DNA of 64,000 nt from Stenogyne calaminthoides (GCA_037126765.1 JBBCBC010000021.1:23019434-23083433), one strand, 5' to 3'; numbered from the stretch's first letter, positions 1-12,357 are shown. Translations and numbers: made by a program. Notes: generated from the sequence alone by a model not told the origin.

Positions 1-1102
1 TGGTATCCACGTAATCCCCATTCACGGACTTGCACAGATTTGTCAGCGTTGAATCTGAGACGGAATTTGCTAGGAAAATTCCTAATCTAGATTTTATGGA
101 GAAAATATGAATCAACGTTGTTTGTGAATTCCCAAGAGCTCATATATATAGGGAAGGCCCAGCTTTAATCTTAAGCTAACTTGATTAGGAAATAAAATCC
201 CTAATCTTATAAAATAAATCTCTTAGATTTATTTCCCATATATAAAATCTACGGATTTAATTCCCATGTATATCAAATCTCTTCGGATTTGATTCCATAT
301 ATATTAAATCCTATTATTTCATATATTATTATTGGGAATCCTATTTAATTAAATCCAATTTAATTAAACATTAATAATAATTAATTCCAAATTATTCTAT
401 TATTAATTAATTCTCCATAAATTAAATATTAAATCCAATTTGACATTTAATCAACCAACTATAATCCGTAAAAGGGAATTACTTGTTGTGTGACCCATAG
501 GCCCTCATATATCAAGCGATTAGTCAAACTAACGGTCTTAATTGAACCCTAGACAATAAATCAGACATTCTCAATATATGAGGTACGTTGCGAGAAACTT
601 GCTACTACTTGTAACTGAAATATGGACTTTTACGATTTCCTTCTTTCATTCACGAATACTCGATTAAGTCTTGAACATGATGAAGTGTCTATTCAAATAA
701 CTTAATCATATTATCTCTAATCACTAATTGATCATGTATGTCACACTTAGCCACAAAGTCTATATTGACGTGCATCGACCGATGACTTTGATCCAATTAT
801 GATGAGAAGATGAGTATTCTCTCTAAATCCACATTGAGGAATGAATCCTATTCATGGCACAACTACCACACACATGCACTTCGTGATGAACCTAATCCAA
901 GCCATATCTACCCATAGACGGGTGCAAGCGCCAGTCATGGTCAAAGTTCATCATCCCACACATGTCGTGCGTATTGACCTCAAGTCAAAGGAGTATCGCA
1001 TCACTTCCACTAACCGAGACACCCGTAGACACATATAGTGGAAATACATCAAACGATTTCTCGGATGGGTATACCAATACCCTCTAAGGTATTTGTGCAT
1101 CC
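1..1102 (-). mobile_element. Copia LTR, minus orientation, left part (split by the next element)
   Basis: This stretch is the reverse complement of most of the 1.5-kb LTR found at 1103-2637, 10457-12003 and 28643-30187. Position 1 already lies inside the LTR, so its outer 3' end is beyond the window. It stops at 1102, directly after the pentamer CATCC, and the missing 5' part of the same LTR resumes at 12004. It contains no gene; short open frames here are by chance. Whether it is a solo LTR or one end of a full element cannot be decided from this window. Confidence 0.88.
1098..1102. repeat. Target-site duplication CATCC (left copy)
   Basis: CATCC immediately precedes the LTR that starts at 1103. 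It is repeated at 12004-12008, immediately after the 3' LTR. The related LTR at 28643-30187 shows the undisturbed site with a single CATCC at 29831-29835. Confidence 0.9.
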
Positions 1103-2637
1103 TATTAGTAATAGTGTCCTAGAGACCATCCTTTGTATGGACATAATACTAAGATAATATTCAGTGTTGATTTAATATTATTGTTTATTTAATATTAAAT
1201 GTATGGCATTACACTTATTAGAATATTATGTTTGCATTTGTTCTTATCTGTGTTCCCTTGAATCACTGCTGTCATTGAGTACGTGAGAACTCAGATGACT
1301 TAAGCATGATTCATAAACAGCCCCGATCAAGGATCATCGAGAATGGGATATCGATGATGCAATGGAGATCGGTGTGCGATCTGCATCATACTCTTAGAGA
1401 GTGTAGTAAGATCTCACTTACTACTAGATACTAGGTATCTCATGATGCAGGCACAAATACCTTAGAGGGTATTGGTATACTCATCCGAGCAACCGTTTGA
1501 TGTAGTTCCACTATATGTGTCTACGGGTGTCTCGGTTAGTGGGAGCGATGCGATACTCCTTTGACTTGAGGTCAATATGCACTACATGTGTGGAGTGATG
1601 AACTTTGATCATGACCGACGCTTACACCCTTCCATGGGTAGACATGGCTTGAATTGGGTTCATCACGAAATGCATGTGCGTGGTAGTTGAGCCAAGAAAA
1701 GGATTCATTCCTCAAAGTGGATTTAGAGAGAATACTCATCTTCTCGTCATAATTGGATCAAAGTCATTGACCAATGCACGTCTCCTTGGACTTTGTGACC
1801 AAGGGTGACACGAATGATCAATTAGTGAATTGAGATAAATCAATTAAGTCATTTGAATAGACACTTCATCATGTTCAAGGCTAATCTAGTATTCATGAAT
1901 GAAAGGAGGAAATCACAATAGCCCATGTTACAGTTACAGGTAGTTGCACATTTCTCGCACCGTACCTCATATATTGAGAATGTCTGATTTATTGTCTAGG
2001 GTTCAATTAAGACCATTAGTTTAACTAATCGCTCGATATATGAGGGCCTATGGGTCACACAACAAGTAACTCCCGTATACGGATTAGAGTTGGTTGATTA
2101 AGTATTAAATTGGATTTTAATATTTAATTTATGGAGAATTAATAATATATTAATTTGGAATTAATTATTATTATTTAATTAAATTAGATTTAATTAATAA
2201 GAATCCCAAAATAATATTATGGAATATTATTGTAGGAAAATGTTTGTAGGGAAAACCATATCTTTGAGATATGGTTTTCAAGATTAGGAATTATCTTCCT
2301 AATAAAGATTTGCTTAAGATATAAGCTAATCTCTCCCTATATATATGAGGTCCCGAGATTCATTATTTACTACAACAAGAAAATTTAGTTTCTCCATAAA
2401 ATCTAGGATAGGAGTTTTTCTAGCAAATTCCGTCTCAGATTCAACACTAGCAAATCTGTGCAATTCTGTCTACGGGGATTACGTCGATACTGTAGTTGAG
2501 AAATCTGCTATTGAAATACTGTAAGATTTCTCATTATGATTATTGTAATCTGTATGCAATTAATTGTTCATTGTTGGTGAACTTTAATTTCCGCTGCGTA
2601 TGTTATTACGTGTTTTACGTGCCTGTATAATCCAACA
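1103..2637 (+). repeat. 5' LTR of the 1103-12003 copia element
   Basis: It aligns along its whole length with 10457-12003. It begins TATTAGTAATAG where the 3' LTR begins TGTTAGTGTTAG, so the canonical TG start has changed to TA here. It ends ATCCAACA. A TATA-like run (CCCTATATATATGAGG) lies at about 2334-2349 and would place the transcription start shortly downstream. Confidence 0.92.
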
Positions 2638-2638
2638 T

Positions 2639-2650
2639 TGGTATCAGAGC
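2639..2650 (+). promoter_or_regulatory. Primer-binding site (initiator Met-tRNA type)
   Basis: TGGTATCAGAGC follows the 5' LTR end (CA at 2636-2637) by one base. This is the usual plant copia primer-binding site complementary to the 3' end of initiator methionine tRNA, where minus-strand DNA synthesis starts. Confidence 0.9.
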
Positions 2651-4060
2651 TCAGGCTCTTTGATTAATTGCATAATTTTTTAATAAATTAATTTTTTTTA
2701 TTCAAATTGTGGGGCATGGCCGATTTAATCCATTTGATCGCACCCCTATTGTTTTGTTTTGCTTGGCTCGTCTTCTTCGAGAAGACTCCCCAAAATTGAT
2801 TTAGGGTTTTCTCACGGAGAAACCCTCTCGCCGCTGCTGCTCGCTCGACCCTCGGCCGCGATGCCATGCCGCGTTTCTCAAGGCCGGCGCTAGGCGCCGA
2901 GGCCTCGTAACATGTGCGGGGGCTCGCGGTATACTCCAAGTGATCTCACTTTTGTCTCAGGCCTCGTGCCTCACATTTCCGTCGTCGTCCCACCGCTCTG
3001 CCTCCGTACGTTGTCTCTTTTCTCGGCGGCGCTCCTCTTGATTTTGGATCGAGGCGGCGCGCCACCAGAATTGAGACGAATTGGTGGCGGCGCGCCACTG
3101 ATTCTGTGTTTTCGTTCGGGTTTTCTGGTTTGGAACCAGTTCCCGATTAGGTTTGCGGCTCTGCGCGTAACCCATCGTGCTCGACGACGAGTCACCCGCA
3201 CGCTTGAGCAGCGGTGGTGACTTGCGTCGAGCTCCGGCTTCAATTTCACGATGCCTCGAGCTCTCCCTTGTTTCTGGTGTTCCGATTGAGTTCTTTGATT
3301 TCCAGTTTTTGGGTTCTCGATGTGTCGCTTGTTTCGTTCGATTTCGTTCTCTTGGGTTCGATTTCGATTGTTACAGTCGGACAAATTTGATGAATTGATT
3401 AGATTAATTCTGAAATTGTTACTGATTCGGGTTGGTGTTTGGAAACGGTTGTCCCAAAATACAGATTGGATGCTGTCGAATTTTGGGCGGTGATGGCGGA
3501 GGGCTATTCTGCAAATTGATTTTGGAATAGGCCCTCTAGTGTAATTTTGAAAATTGCATCTGAGCCCCTAACAACAAAACAATTAAATTTATGACCTTAA
3601 AATTAATTTGATTAATTTTTATTAAGATTACTTTTAATAATAATTAATTGGATTAATTATTAACTTTTAATAATTTAAATCGAATTTTAAATTGGATTTT
3701 GAAATTCGTTTTAAGAGAAATTATTAAATCCCACTTGTTTAACTTGTTTATTATTTAAATTTGTTAACGCTTTTACGTCTGCATTATAACTGCTTGGGTA
3801 GGCGGCACTCAATATTTGTCGGACCGTATTAATTGTTTGGGTAGACGGCGCCCATATAAATGTTAGTCCGCATAATGTCATGTTTGGGTAGGCGGTGCCC
3901 AATAGATGCTCAAATGTGATATAGATTAACATGTTCAGATCTCGATTAAGAAATTAATACCCCGCCTTTAAAATGTTCCTCAGTAAAATATGATTTTTCA
4001 TTAAATTGAAACAATGTGTTCCATCGAAATTAAAAGTAAACCGGGAATTTCGTTCCAATG
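2651..4060 (+). other. Untranslated leader of the copia element, first part
   Basis: No gene is evident here. A GC-rich block (about 2810-3260) is followed by AT-rich DNA. At 3794, 3837 and 3884 the motif TTGGGTAGRCGGYRCYC occurs three times, about 43-47 bp apart. The same arrangement exists in reverse at 27270-27377 in the related truncated element. Short open frames in the GC-rich block lack any recognisable domain. Confidence 0.7.
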
Positions 4061-4065
4061 GGTAT
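4061..4065. repeat. Target-site duplication GGTAT (left copy)
   Basis: GGTAT flanks the solo LTR at 4066-5800 and is repeated at 5801-5805. The uninterrupted counterpart is present in reverse at 27104-27108 in the leader of the related minus-strand element. Confidence 0.88.
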
Positions 4066-5800
4066 TGATGGTCCCGATTAAAATGTCGAAAAACCCATTT
4101 TGCGCGTGCGGAAGCAAACATTTTAAAAGCGATGCATATAAAACAGGGGTAAGGGCAGAGTGATTCCAGATTTTTTGCGTTTTAAGCTCATGTGTGTTGT
4201 TTTGCTTATAATAGAATGCATATGACAAGTATGAACATAAAGCAGTAAAGAACACACGATTTTATAGTGGTTCGGAGTCCAACTCCTACATCCACTCTTC
4301 CCTATCATCAGGGGCACCTACTTAACCAACTGGACTTAGTTTAACGTGTTAGTCCAACACCCAACAGATGTTTACCGAGTTCACACTCAAACGGGACTTA
4401 TCACCCTCACGGGATTGCCTACCCTCCCTTTCGGGATTGCTAGATGTTTACCGAGTTCACACTCACCTACAAACTTATCCTATCAAATTGATTTGGGTAA
4501 GGTTTGTTTGGTTTCCAACTAGGTTGAGATTTTCCCTTACATTTGTTTAGCCTCGATGCTAAGGATGGGAAAAACTCTCTAAGCTTAGGATACATCGTGA
4601 GTTGCTTAGATTGGATTCTAGAACACTCTTTGAATATATGCGTGTATATACAGACTTGTGTTCTAGGGTGGGAATGCTTTGATTTGGCTTGATGGATGTT
4701 TCACGCATTTTTCAACACCTGATAATGAGGGAAGAACTTGTATTTATAGTGTGGATTTGAATGTTACAGTTGGAAGGAGTCACATTCAAATAAATACTAT
4801 CTGTAGCTTCTTGCAGCTTTTCCAGGCTGGTTGTCTTCCTCTCATTGGTCCACGTCAGCTGATTCTAACGGCTATATTCCTCAGATTCCTCGCCTTGGAA
4901 TCATTCAGGATTCTCTGAGTCTCAGTGTCTTCAGTTCTGTCTGAGCCTTCAGGTTACTTGATTCAGCCGACTTCTCTTCAGCGGACCTTGTCTGATCAGG
5001 CATACTGACACTCAGGCTTACTGAGTTCAGCTCTTCTGAATTCAGACATCCTGACCCTCAGGTCACTAGCACTCAGGCTAACTGATCATCAGCAGCGTTC
5101 TGATTCTCAGTGAGTATGACTTCAGATGACTTCTCTTCTGATGACTTCTTTCCTGATCTGGTATGCAGATTTCTGGTTTTCTGATATCTGATTTCTTCTC
5201 GCCTGATCTGATCAGCTCACATGATCAGATCAGTATAGCATCAGGTCAGCATATCAGTTTATCTGCATCAGATTAGTACATCAGGTTAGCATATTAGGTT
5301 AGCATATCAGTTTAGCACATCTGATCTCAATCACGTCTGATCTTGATCATCTGCTCGTCTTCATATCTGATCTCGATCACGTCTGATCTCGATCAGTCTC
5401 ATCTGCTCCTCTTCTGATCTGCAACCTTCTCTTCTGATCTTCTGGTCAGTTTCTTTCTGATCAGCTTGTCTGCTCTTCTGATCACCAGATCAGCTCGTCT
5501 GTTCTTCTGATCATCTGATCAGGTCATCTGGTCATCTGATCTTCTGATCAGCTGGCTTAGCTTTTCTTCTCTTCTGATTTTGCTCAGCTCATCAGTTAAC
5601 TCCGGAACTCATCTTACTCATCTGATGTCGATCAGTCTCGTCTGCAGCCTCGTCTGATCTTGATCATCTACGTCTGATTTCGTGAGTTCCCCCTCAATTT
5701 GTTCTCTCGTTCCCCCTCAACTTGTTATCTGTAAATCAGCTTCAAAAACACAAGTTGATAACGTTTTGGCATAATTCATCAAAACTAAAATATCCCAACA
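4066..5800 (-). mobile_element. Solo LTR of a Sirevirus-like copia family
   Basis: The segment begins TGATGGTCCCG and ends TATCCCAACA, with a 5-bp duplication GGTAT on both sides. The termini, a 'tatagtggttc' block near 4262 and a CAG/CTGA-rich body (4890-5700) resemble the LTRs at 44028-45864 and 56364-58229. In minus orientation it starts TGTTGGGATATTT and has a TATA-like box (reverse of TATTTATAG at 4741-4749). No internal region is present, so it is best read as a solo LTR left by LTR-LTR recombination. Confidence 0.85.
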
Positions 5801-6242
5801 GGTATTTAAGACCAAAGTCTTTTGCTCGGATCTACATTCAACATGACTTTTAAAGGGACACGTAGTGTCGCCGCTTGATGGTTGTAAACAAACTTAACTT
5901 TGTTTGACCAGCCAAAGCAGGAAACGAAAGTTAAGGGACATCCGATTGAACTAGGTTCAATCAACTAGGAGTTGTAGTTTTGTAATTGGTTTGGAGACCT
6001 ACCAGTTCTGCTATTATAGTATTCAGCCAAAGCTGGGATTATGATAGTCGAAATGTGGATCCTAGTCCATTATGATTTATATTGGATATAAATTTGTATT
6101 CTTCCGATGAGGTCGTTGAATATGTGAAAATAATGGAGACTAAATAAACTTAAAAGGCCACGTTTATTTTGATTGCTGAATATTGATCATATGAGTTATG
6201 TGTTTAATTCCTGTTTTATTTTATTTCTCTAGGATTGTTGAA
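5801..6242 (+). other. Leader of the copia element, second part
   Basis: This stretch lies between the solo LTR and the gag start. It begins with the second GGTAT and matches, in reverse, the leader at about 26942-27104. No gene is seen. Confidence 0.7.
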
Positions 6243-7405
6243 ATGAATAACTTGTCATTGAGAAGCATTTTGAAAATGATCAAATTGGCTGGGCCAAACT
6301 TTCTCGACTGGCACCGAAACGTTTGTTGGTTCTCAGGTAAGAAAAGATTGAGTACGTGTTGGACATGCCAATCTCTGCTACCCCGGAGGCTGGTACTGAA
6401 GAAGCCGAGGCGTTTGACGCCGAGGCTCAGAAGAAGCATCAAGATGATGCTTCACAGGCTCATTGTGTTATGCTCCTTGGGATGACTCCCGAGCTGCAAA
6501 GGCAGCATGAGAGGATGCTTCCCTTCGAGATGATCAAGCACCTGAAGGATCTCTTTGATTCTGAATCTCGTTCCGAGATTTATGAAGTGATGAGAGATCT
6601 GTTTAGATGTCGGATGTCTGAAGGAGGGAAGGTTTCTCCTCATGTATTGAAGATGATTGGGCTAATCAAGAAACTTGGTCGTTTGGACATTGAGCTTAAC
6701 ACCAATGTTGTTGTTTATGCCATTCTCCAGTCGCTTCCCGATTTACATTCAGGTTTTGTGGTAAACTTTAATATGAATAAGACGGAATCGACTATTCCCG
6801 AGCTGCATAACATGCTAAAGACTTTTGAGTCTTCCACTGCTAAGGAAAAGCCCGTGCTCATGGTGAGTGCCTCTACTTCTTCTGCTTCGAAAGGAAAGAA
6901 GAAGCGAAGGGGCAAGGCAAAGAAAGGCTCCAAGCCAAACTTCCTCAAGACCAAAGGTGGAATTCAAAAGAAGGAGAGGGTGGACAAGGATGTATGCCTC
7001 CACTGCAAGCAGAAGGGGCATTGGAAGAAGGACTGTAAGGTTCTAGCAGCTGAAAAGAAGACACAGGGTGTCTCAGCCACTGGAACATGTATGTTTGTTA
7101 TTGAGATAAACATGTCCACAAATGATACTAACTGCTGGGTATTGGATACCTGTTGTGGCTCACACATTTGTACTAATGTGCAGGGTCTCAAGCATAGCAG
7201 GGCAGTTAGGCCGGGTGAAGTCGCCCTACACGTTGGGAATGGAGCAAGAGTTGCTGCTGAACGTGTTGGCGTTTATGTTTTAGATTTACCCTCTGGTTTT
7301 AGACATGAACTGAATAATTGTTATTTTGTTCCTTCTATTACTCGCAACATTATTTATATTCCTATGTTAGACATTGAAGGTGTTTTCCTTCCATTTTGCA
7401 AATAA
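6243..7405 (+). pseudogene. Copia gag and protease region (broken)
   Basis: The likely start is ATG at 6243 (MNNLSLRSIL). The N-terminal stretch shifts frame near 6336-6341, and the main open stretch then runs from about 6341 to 7405. It contains a typical copia gag capsid region, a Lys/Arg-rich linker (about 6885-6985), and one zinc knuckle of the form C-x2-C-x4-H-x4-C at 6995-7036 for nucleic-acid binding. The aspartic protease start follows at about 7139. The protease catalytic triplet reads Asp-Thr-Cys (7145-7153) instead of Asp-Thr-Gly, which should abolish activity. The frame ends at TAA 7403-7405 because of another frameshift near 7380-7400. The identification is firm; activity is very unlikely. 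Confidence 0.9.
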
Positions 7406-8645
7406 TAATTGTTATTTTTCGCTTAATGGTGATATGTATGGGAATGCTCCTTTATCGAATGGTTTATACTTGTTGCATTGTGGACATAATATTCTTAATA
7501 TACAAAACAAACGACTCAAACTTAGTAATCATGAAAACCCAACTTACTTGTGGCATTGAAGACTTGGTCATGCAAATGAGAATATGATAGCAAGGTTAAG
7601 AAAGTTAGACTACTTAACCCCATTCGACTTTGAGTCTTATGGTAATTGTGAATCCTGTCTCAAGGGCAAGATGTCCAACAAACCCTTTTCTGGGAAAGGA
7701 GTTCATGCCAAAGAAGTTCTAGAGTTGATCCACAGTGTCTGTGGACCATTGCCCACTCTAGCTAGGGGTCAGTTTGGATACTTCATCACTTTTACTGATG
7801 ATTTTTTAAGATACGGGTATGTGTATCTTATGAGACACAAATCTGAATCTTTTGAGAAATTCAAAGAGTTTAAGCCTGAAGTAGAGAAGCAACTTGGTAA
7901 GTGTATCAAGACTCTTCGATCAGATCGAGGAGGTGAATACCTTAGCCATGAATTCACTGATTACTTGAATTTACATGGAATCCAGACACAATGGACTCCT
8001 CCCGGAACACCTCAAATGAACGATGTGTCCGAAAGGAGAAACCGAACCTTGTTAGACATGGTGAGGTCCATGATGAGTTTTTCCTCTCTTCCGACATTCT
8101 TATGGGGATACGCGTTACAAACATCAATCTACATTCTGAATAAGATTCCATCCAAATCAGTTGAGCATACACCATATGAATTATGGTGTGGCAAGAAGCC
8201 AACTTTTTTGCATATCAAAACATGGGGTTGCCCCGTGATTGTGAAAAAGATGCTCACCGATAAGTTGGAATCCAAAGGTGAAAAGGGTTATTTTGTGGGA
8301 TATCCTAAGGAAACTAAAGGATATTATTTCTATCTACCGGAGAAACAGTCAGTGATTGTTTCTAGGAGGGCCAGGTTCCTCGAAGAAGACTACGTCTTCA
8401 AGGAACAAGGCCGTAAGATGATAGAACTTGAAGAAATTCAAGAACCACAAATTAACAAAGAGACTAATATCTTGTCAAAGCAACATGACCAAGAATCAGT
8501 GGGAGAATTCAGTAGCTCGCATGGTGGAAGTTTATCACATAGTGATCCTATTTCAGCCACTGGGAGCGTAATTGGAGTTGCAATGCCTGAGCAACGAACT
8601 CCAAGTAGGCTGAATGAGAATAGCATTGTTCAAACTCCCGCTTAA
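7380..8645 (+). pseudogene. Copia integrase region (broken)
   Basis: The pre-integrase segment contains an in-frame TGA at 7557-7559, just after the first zinc-binding His. The frame then continues to TAA at 8643-8645. The HHCC zinc-finger remainder (ending C-E-S-C at about 7646-7660) and the core domain are visible. The second catalytic Asp (SDRGGEY, about 7921-7941) and the Glu (SERRNR, about 8026-8045) are present. The first Asp, normally two residues after His in the H-x-D-x-x-GP motif, is missing: 7731-7742 reads His-Ser-Val-Cys, as if one codon was lost. The reading frame downstream of the stop at 8643 is the same, so this is one interrupted pol gene. Confidence 0.9.
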
Positions 8646-10432
8646 GAGGCATCCGGAAGTGCTCAAGGAGCGTCCGGAAGCATCAATCTTGAGGCCTCCC
8701 CGGTCAACGATGAAGTGGCTGTACCACAAAATTTTCACGATCAGAATGTGCAGCCTGAACAACCACAACTCCATAAGTCTACTAGAGTTCGTAATCCGAT
8801 CACCAGATATTATGGTTTCCTCGTGGAGGAACAAGATGACGTGGAGATCCCGGATAAGGACGAACCTAAAACTTACACTGAGGCAACATTAGATGTTGAC
8901 TCAAAGATGTGGCATGAAGCCATGAAATCCGAGATGGACTCGATGTACATCAATCAAGTTTGGGACTTGGTTGAATTTCCAAAAGGGGTCAAACCCATAG
9001 GTTGCAAGTGGGTCTACAAGCGTAAGACCGATGCAAATGGCAAGGTACAAACCTACAAGGCTAGATTGGTGGCGAAAGGTTACAGTCAACGTGAAGGCAT
9101 TGATTATGAAGAGACTTTCTCACCAGTTGCTAAGATCAAGTCCATTCGAATTTTACTTGCGGTAGCAGCACACCTCGATTACGAGATTTGGCAGATGGAT
9201 GTCAAAACAACTTTCCTCAATGGAAACATTGATAAGGAAGTGTTCATGACTCAACCGGAAGTTTTTATCTCAAAGCCAAAATCTAATCTTGTGTGCAAGC
9301 TCAGACGATCCATCTATGGGTTGAAGCAAGCTTCTAGGAGTTGGAATATCCGATTTGATGAGGATGTCAAATCATTTGACTTCATCAGAAACTCAGAAGA
9401 TCCGTGAGTCTATCGGAAGTGCCATGGGAAGAATATTGTCTTCATAGTTGTGTATGTTGATGACATACTGATTATGGGGAACATTATCCCTCTCATGCAG
9501 TCCGTGAAGAATGGTTGTCAACGACCTTCATGATGAAGGATCTTGGTGAGGCCTGCTACATCTTAGGGATCAAGATCCATAGGGATAGATCCAAGAGGAT
9601 GTTGGGGCTATCACAGTCCACCTACGTAGATAAGGTGTTGAAGCGATTTGTGATGGAGAACTCTAAGAGAGGTTGTCTACCTGCATGTCATGGGATAAAA
9701 CTGTCTAAGAAGTATTGTCCTTCCACAGACGATGATATCAAGCACATGAAGGACATACCATATGCATCAGCAATTGGGTCCATCGTGTACGCCATGACTC
9801 ACACTAGGCCAGATGTGGCATTCGCTGTTAGCATCACTGGTAGATACCAACAGAATCCGGGTGAACCTCATTGGATTGCTGTCAAGAATATTCTTAAGTA
9901 TCTCAGACGTACTAAAGAATACTTCTTAGTCTTCGTGGGACAGTCAGAGCTAGTGGCTACTGGCTATGCGGACGCAAGTTTCCAATATGACTGTGATGAT
10001 TACAAATCTCAGTCAGGCTATGTGTTTACTCTCAATGGTGGGGCGGTTAGTTGGAATAGTTCCAAGCAAGAGACTATCGCGGACTCAACAACCGAAGCTG
10101 AGTAGATTGCTGCGGCTGAAGCTGCTAAAGAAGCTGTCTGGATAAAACAGTTCTTAAATGAACTAGGGGTAGTTCCGAGTGCCAGCAGTCCAATAAAGTT
10201 ATATTGTGACAACACTGGTGCGGTTGCCCAAGCTAAGGAACCGAGATCCAATAACAGAAACAAGCATGTGCCGAGGCGTTATCACTTGATTAGAGAGATA
10301 ATCGCTAGAGGAGAGATAGAGTTAGAATGTGTTCCCACAGAAGATGATTTGGCTGATCCTTTCACCAAGTCTTTGAGTGTTCATGTACACACTAGACATT
10401 TTAATGGTATAGAGGTTAGACATGTAGGGTGA
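8646..10432 (+). pseudogene. Copia reverse transcriptase and RNase H region (broken)
   Basis: The region continues in the integrase frame after the stop at 8643. Reverse transcriptase begins with the W-x-x-AM-x-x-E segment (about 8910) and includes KWVYK, KARLVAKG and the DVKT-FLNG block. An in-frame TGA lies at 9405-9407. The catalytic YVDD motif (about 9453-9464) is intact. A frameshift follows near 9506, then RNase H with YADA and SKQET blocks and an in-frame TAG at 10103-10105. The natural-looking end is TGA 10430-10432, eight bases before the purine tract. Three separate lesions make it inactive. Confidence 0.9.
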
Positions 10433-10440
10433 TTGACTTT

Positions 10441-10456
10441 AGTTCAAGTGGGAGAT
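10441..10456 (+). promoter_or_regulatory. Polypurine tract
   Basis: The sequence AAGTGGGAGAT immediately precedes the 3' LTR start (TGTTAG at 10457). This is the usual plus-strand primer of plant copia elements. Confidence 0.85.
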
Positions 10457-12003
10457 TGTTAGTGTTAGTTTCCTAGAGACAATCCTTTGTATGGACAAAA
10501 TACTAAGATAATATTCAGTGTTGGTTTAATATTTTTGTTTATTTAATGTTAAATGTATGGCATTACACTTATTAGAATATAATGTTTGATTGTTTGCATT
10601 TGTTCTTATCTGAGTTCCCTTGAATCACTTCTGTCATTGAGTACGTGAGAACTCAGATGACTTAAGCATGATTCCCAAACAGCCCCGATCAAGGATCATC
10701 GAGAATGGGATATCGATGATGCAATGGAGATCGGTGTGCGATCTGCATCATACTCTTAGAGAGTGTAGTAAGATCTCACTTACTACGAGATACTAGGTAT
10801 CTCATGATGGATGCACAAATACCTTAGAGGGTATTGGTATACCCATCCGAGCAATCGTTTGATGTAATTCCACTATATGTGTCTACGGGTGTCTCGGTTA
10901 GTGGGAGCGATGCGATACTCCTTTGACTTGAGGTCAATACACACGACATGTGTGGAGTGATGAACTTTGACCATGACAGACGCTTACACCCTTCCATGGG
11001 TAGATATGACTTGGATTGGGTTCACCACGAAATGCATGTGCGTGGTAGTTGAGCCAAGAAAAGGATTCATTCCTCAAAGTGGATTTAGAGAGAATATTCA
11101 TCTTCTCGTCATAATTGGATCAAAGTCATTGGTCAATGCACGTCTCCTTAGACTTTGTGACCAAGGGTGACACGAATGATCAATTAGTGAATTGAGATAA
11201 ATCTATTAAGCCATTTGAATAGACGCTTCATCATGTTCAAGGCTAATCGAGTATTCGTGAATGAAAGGAGGAAATCGCAATAGCCCATGTTACAGTTATA
11301 GGTAGTTGCACGTTTCTCGCAACGTACCTCATATATTGAGAATGTCTGATTTATTGTCTAGGGTTCAATTAAGACCATTAGTTTGACTAATCGCTCGATA
11401 TATGAGGGCCTATGGGACACACAACAAGTAACTCCCGTATACGGATTAGAGTTGGTTGATTAAGTATTAAATTGGATTTTAATATTTAATTTATGGAGAA
11501 TTAATAATATATTAATTTGGAATTAATTATTATTATTATTTAATTAAATTAGATTTAATTAAATAAGAATCCCAAAATAATATTATGGAATATTATTGTA
11601 GGAAAATATCTGTAGGGAAAAACATATCTTTGAGATATGGTTTTCAAGATTAGGAATTATCTTCCTAATAAAGATTTGCTTAAGATATAAGCTAATCTCT
11701 CCCTATATATATGAGATCCTGGGATTCATTATTTACTACAACAAGAAAACCTAGTTTCTCCATAAAATCTAGGATAGGAGTTTTCCTAGCAAATTCCGTC
11801 TCAGATTCAACACTGGCAGATCTGTGCAATTATGTTTACGGGGATTTCGTGGATACCGTAGTTGAGAAATCTGTTATTGACATACCGTAGGATTTCTCGT
11901 TATGATTATTGTAATCTGTATGCAATTAATTGTTCATTGTTGGTGAACTTTAATTTCCGCTGCGCATGTTATTACGTGTTTTACGTGCCTCTATAATCCA
12001 ACA
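10457..12003 (+). repeat. 3' LTR of the 1103-12003 copia element
   Basis: It begins TGTTAGTG and ends ATCCAACA, with canonical TG...CA termini. It aligns with 1103-2637 and, in reverse, with 28643-30187. A TATA-like run lies near 11701-11713. It carries no gene. Confidence 0.93.
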
Positions 12004-12357
12004 CATCCATCATGAGATACCTAGTATCTCGTAGTAAGTGAGATCTTACTACACTCTCTAAGAGTATGATGCAGATCGCACACCAATCTCCATTGCATCA
12101 TCAATATCCTATTCTTGATAATCCTTGATCGGGGCTATTTGTGAATCATGCTTAAGTCATCCGAGTTCTCAAAACCTCAACGACAACAATGACTCATGGG
12201 AACACTTGTACGAATAAATGCAAACAATCAAACATAATATTCAAACAAGTGTATTGTCATACATTAATATTAAGTGAACTATAATATTAAATCAAACTGA
12301 ATATCATCGAGTATTATGTCCTTACAATAGATTGTCTCTAGGACACTAACACTTACA
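12004..12357 (-). mobile_element. Copia LTR, minus orientation, right part
   Basis: This is the continuation of the split LTR at 1-1102 and begins with the second CATCC copy. In minus orientation it starts at 12357 (TGTAAGTGTTAGTGTCC). No purine tract precedes it. Instead the coding sequence of a different copia protease runs directly up to it, so this LTR (solo or the edge of an element extending left) is itself an insertion. Confidence 0.85.

Larger units (their letters stand above)
1103..12003 (+). mobile_element. Complete but degenerate Ty1/copia LTR retrotransposon (10.9 kb)
   Basis: The element has two LTRs of about 1.54 kb and a perfect 5-bp target-site duplication (CATCC). A primer-binding site matches the plant initiator-Met tRNA type, a purine tract lies before the 3' LTR, and domains run gag, protease, integrase, reverse transcriptase, RNase H, which is the copia order. 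The leader between primer site and gag is unusually long (about 3.6 kb) because a 1.7-kb solo LTR of another family is inserted in it. The LTRs differ at many positions, so this is not a very recent insertion. Frameshifts and at least four in-frame stops make it non-autonomous. It is inserted into an LTR of its own family in opposite orientation. Confidence 0.93.

Noticed and set aside
841..1038. 65-codon open frame
   Set aside because: It lies entirely inside an LTR, is not a conserved protein, and is in the orientation opposite to the LTR.
2912..3384. Overlapping open frames on both strands
   Set aside because: This is a GC-rich leader block of the copia element; long frames on both strands reflect base composition, with no domain seen.
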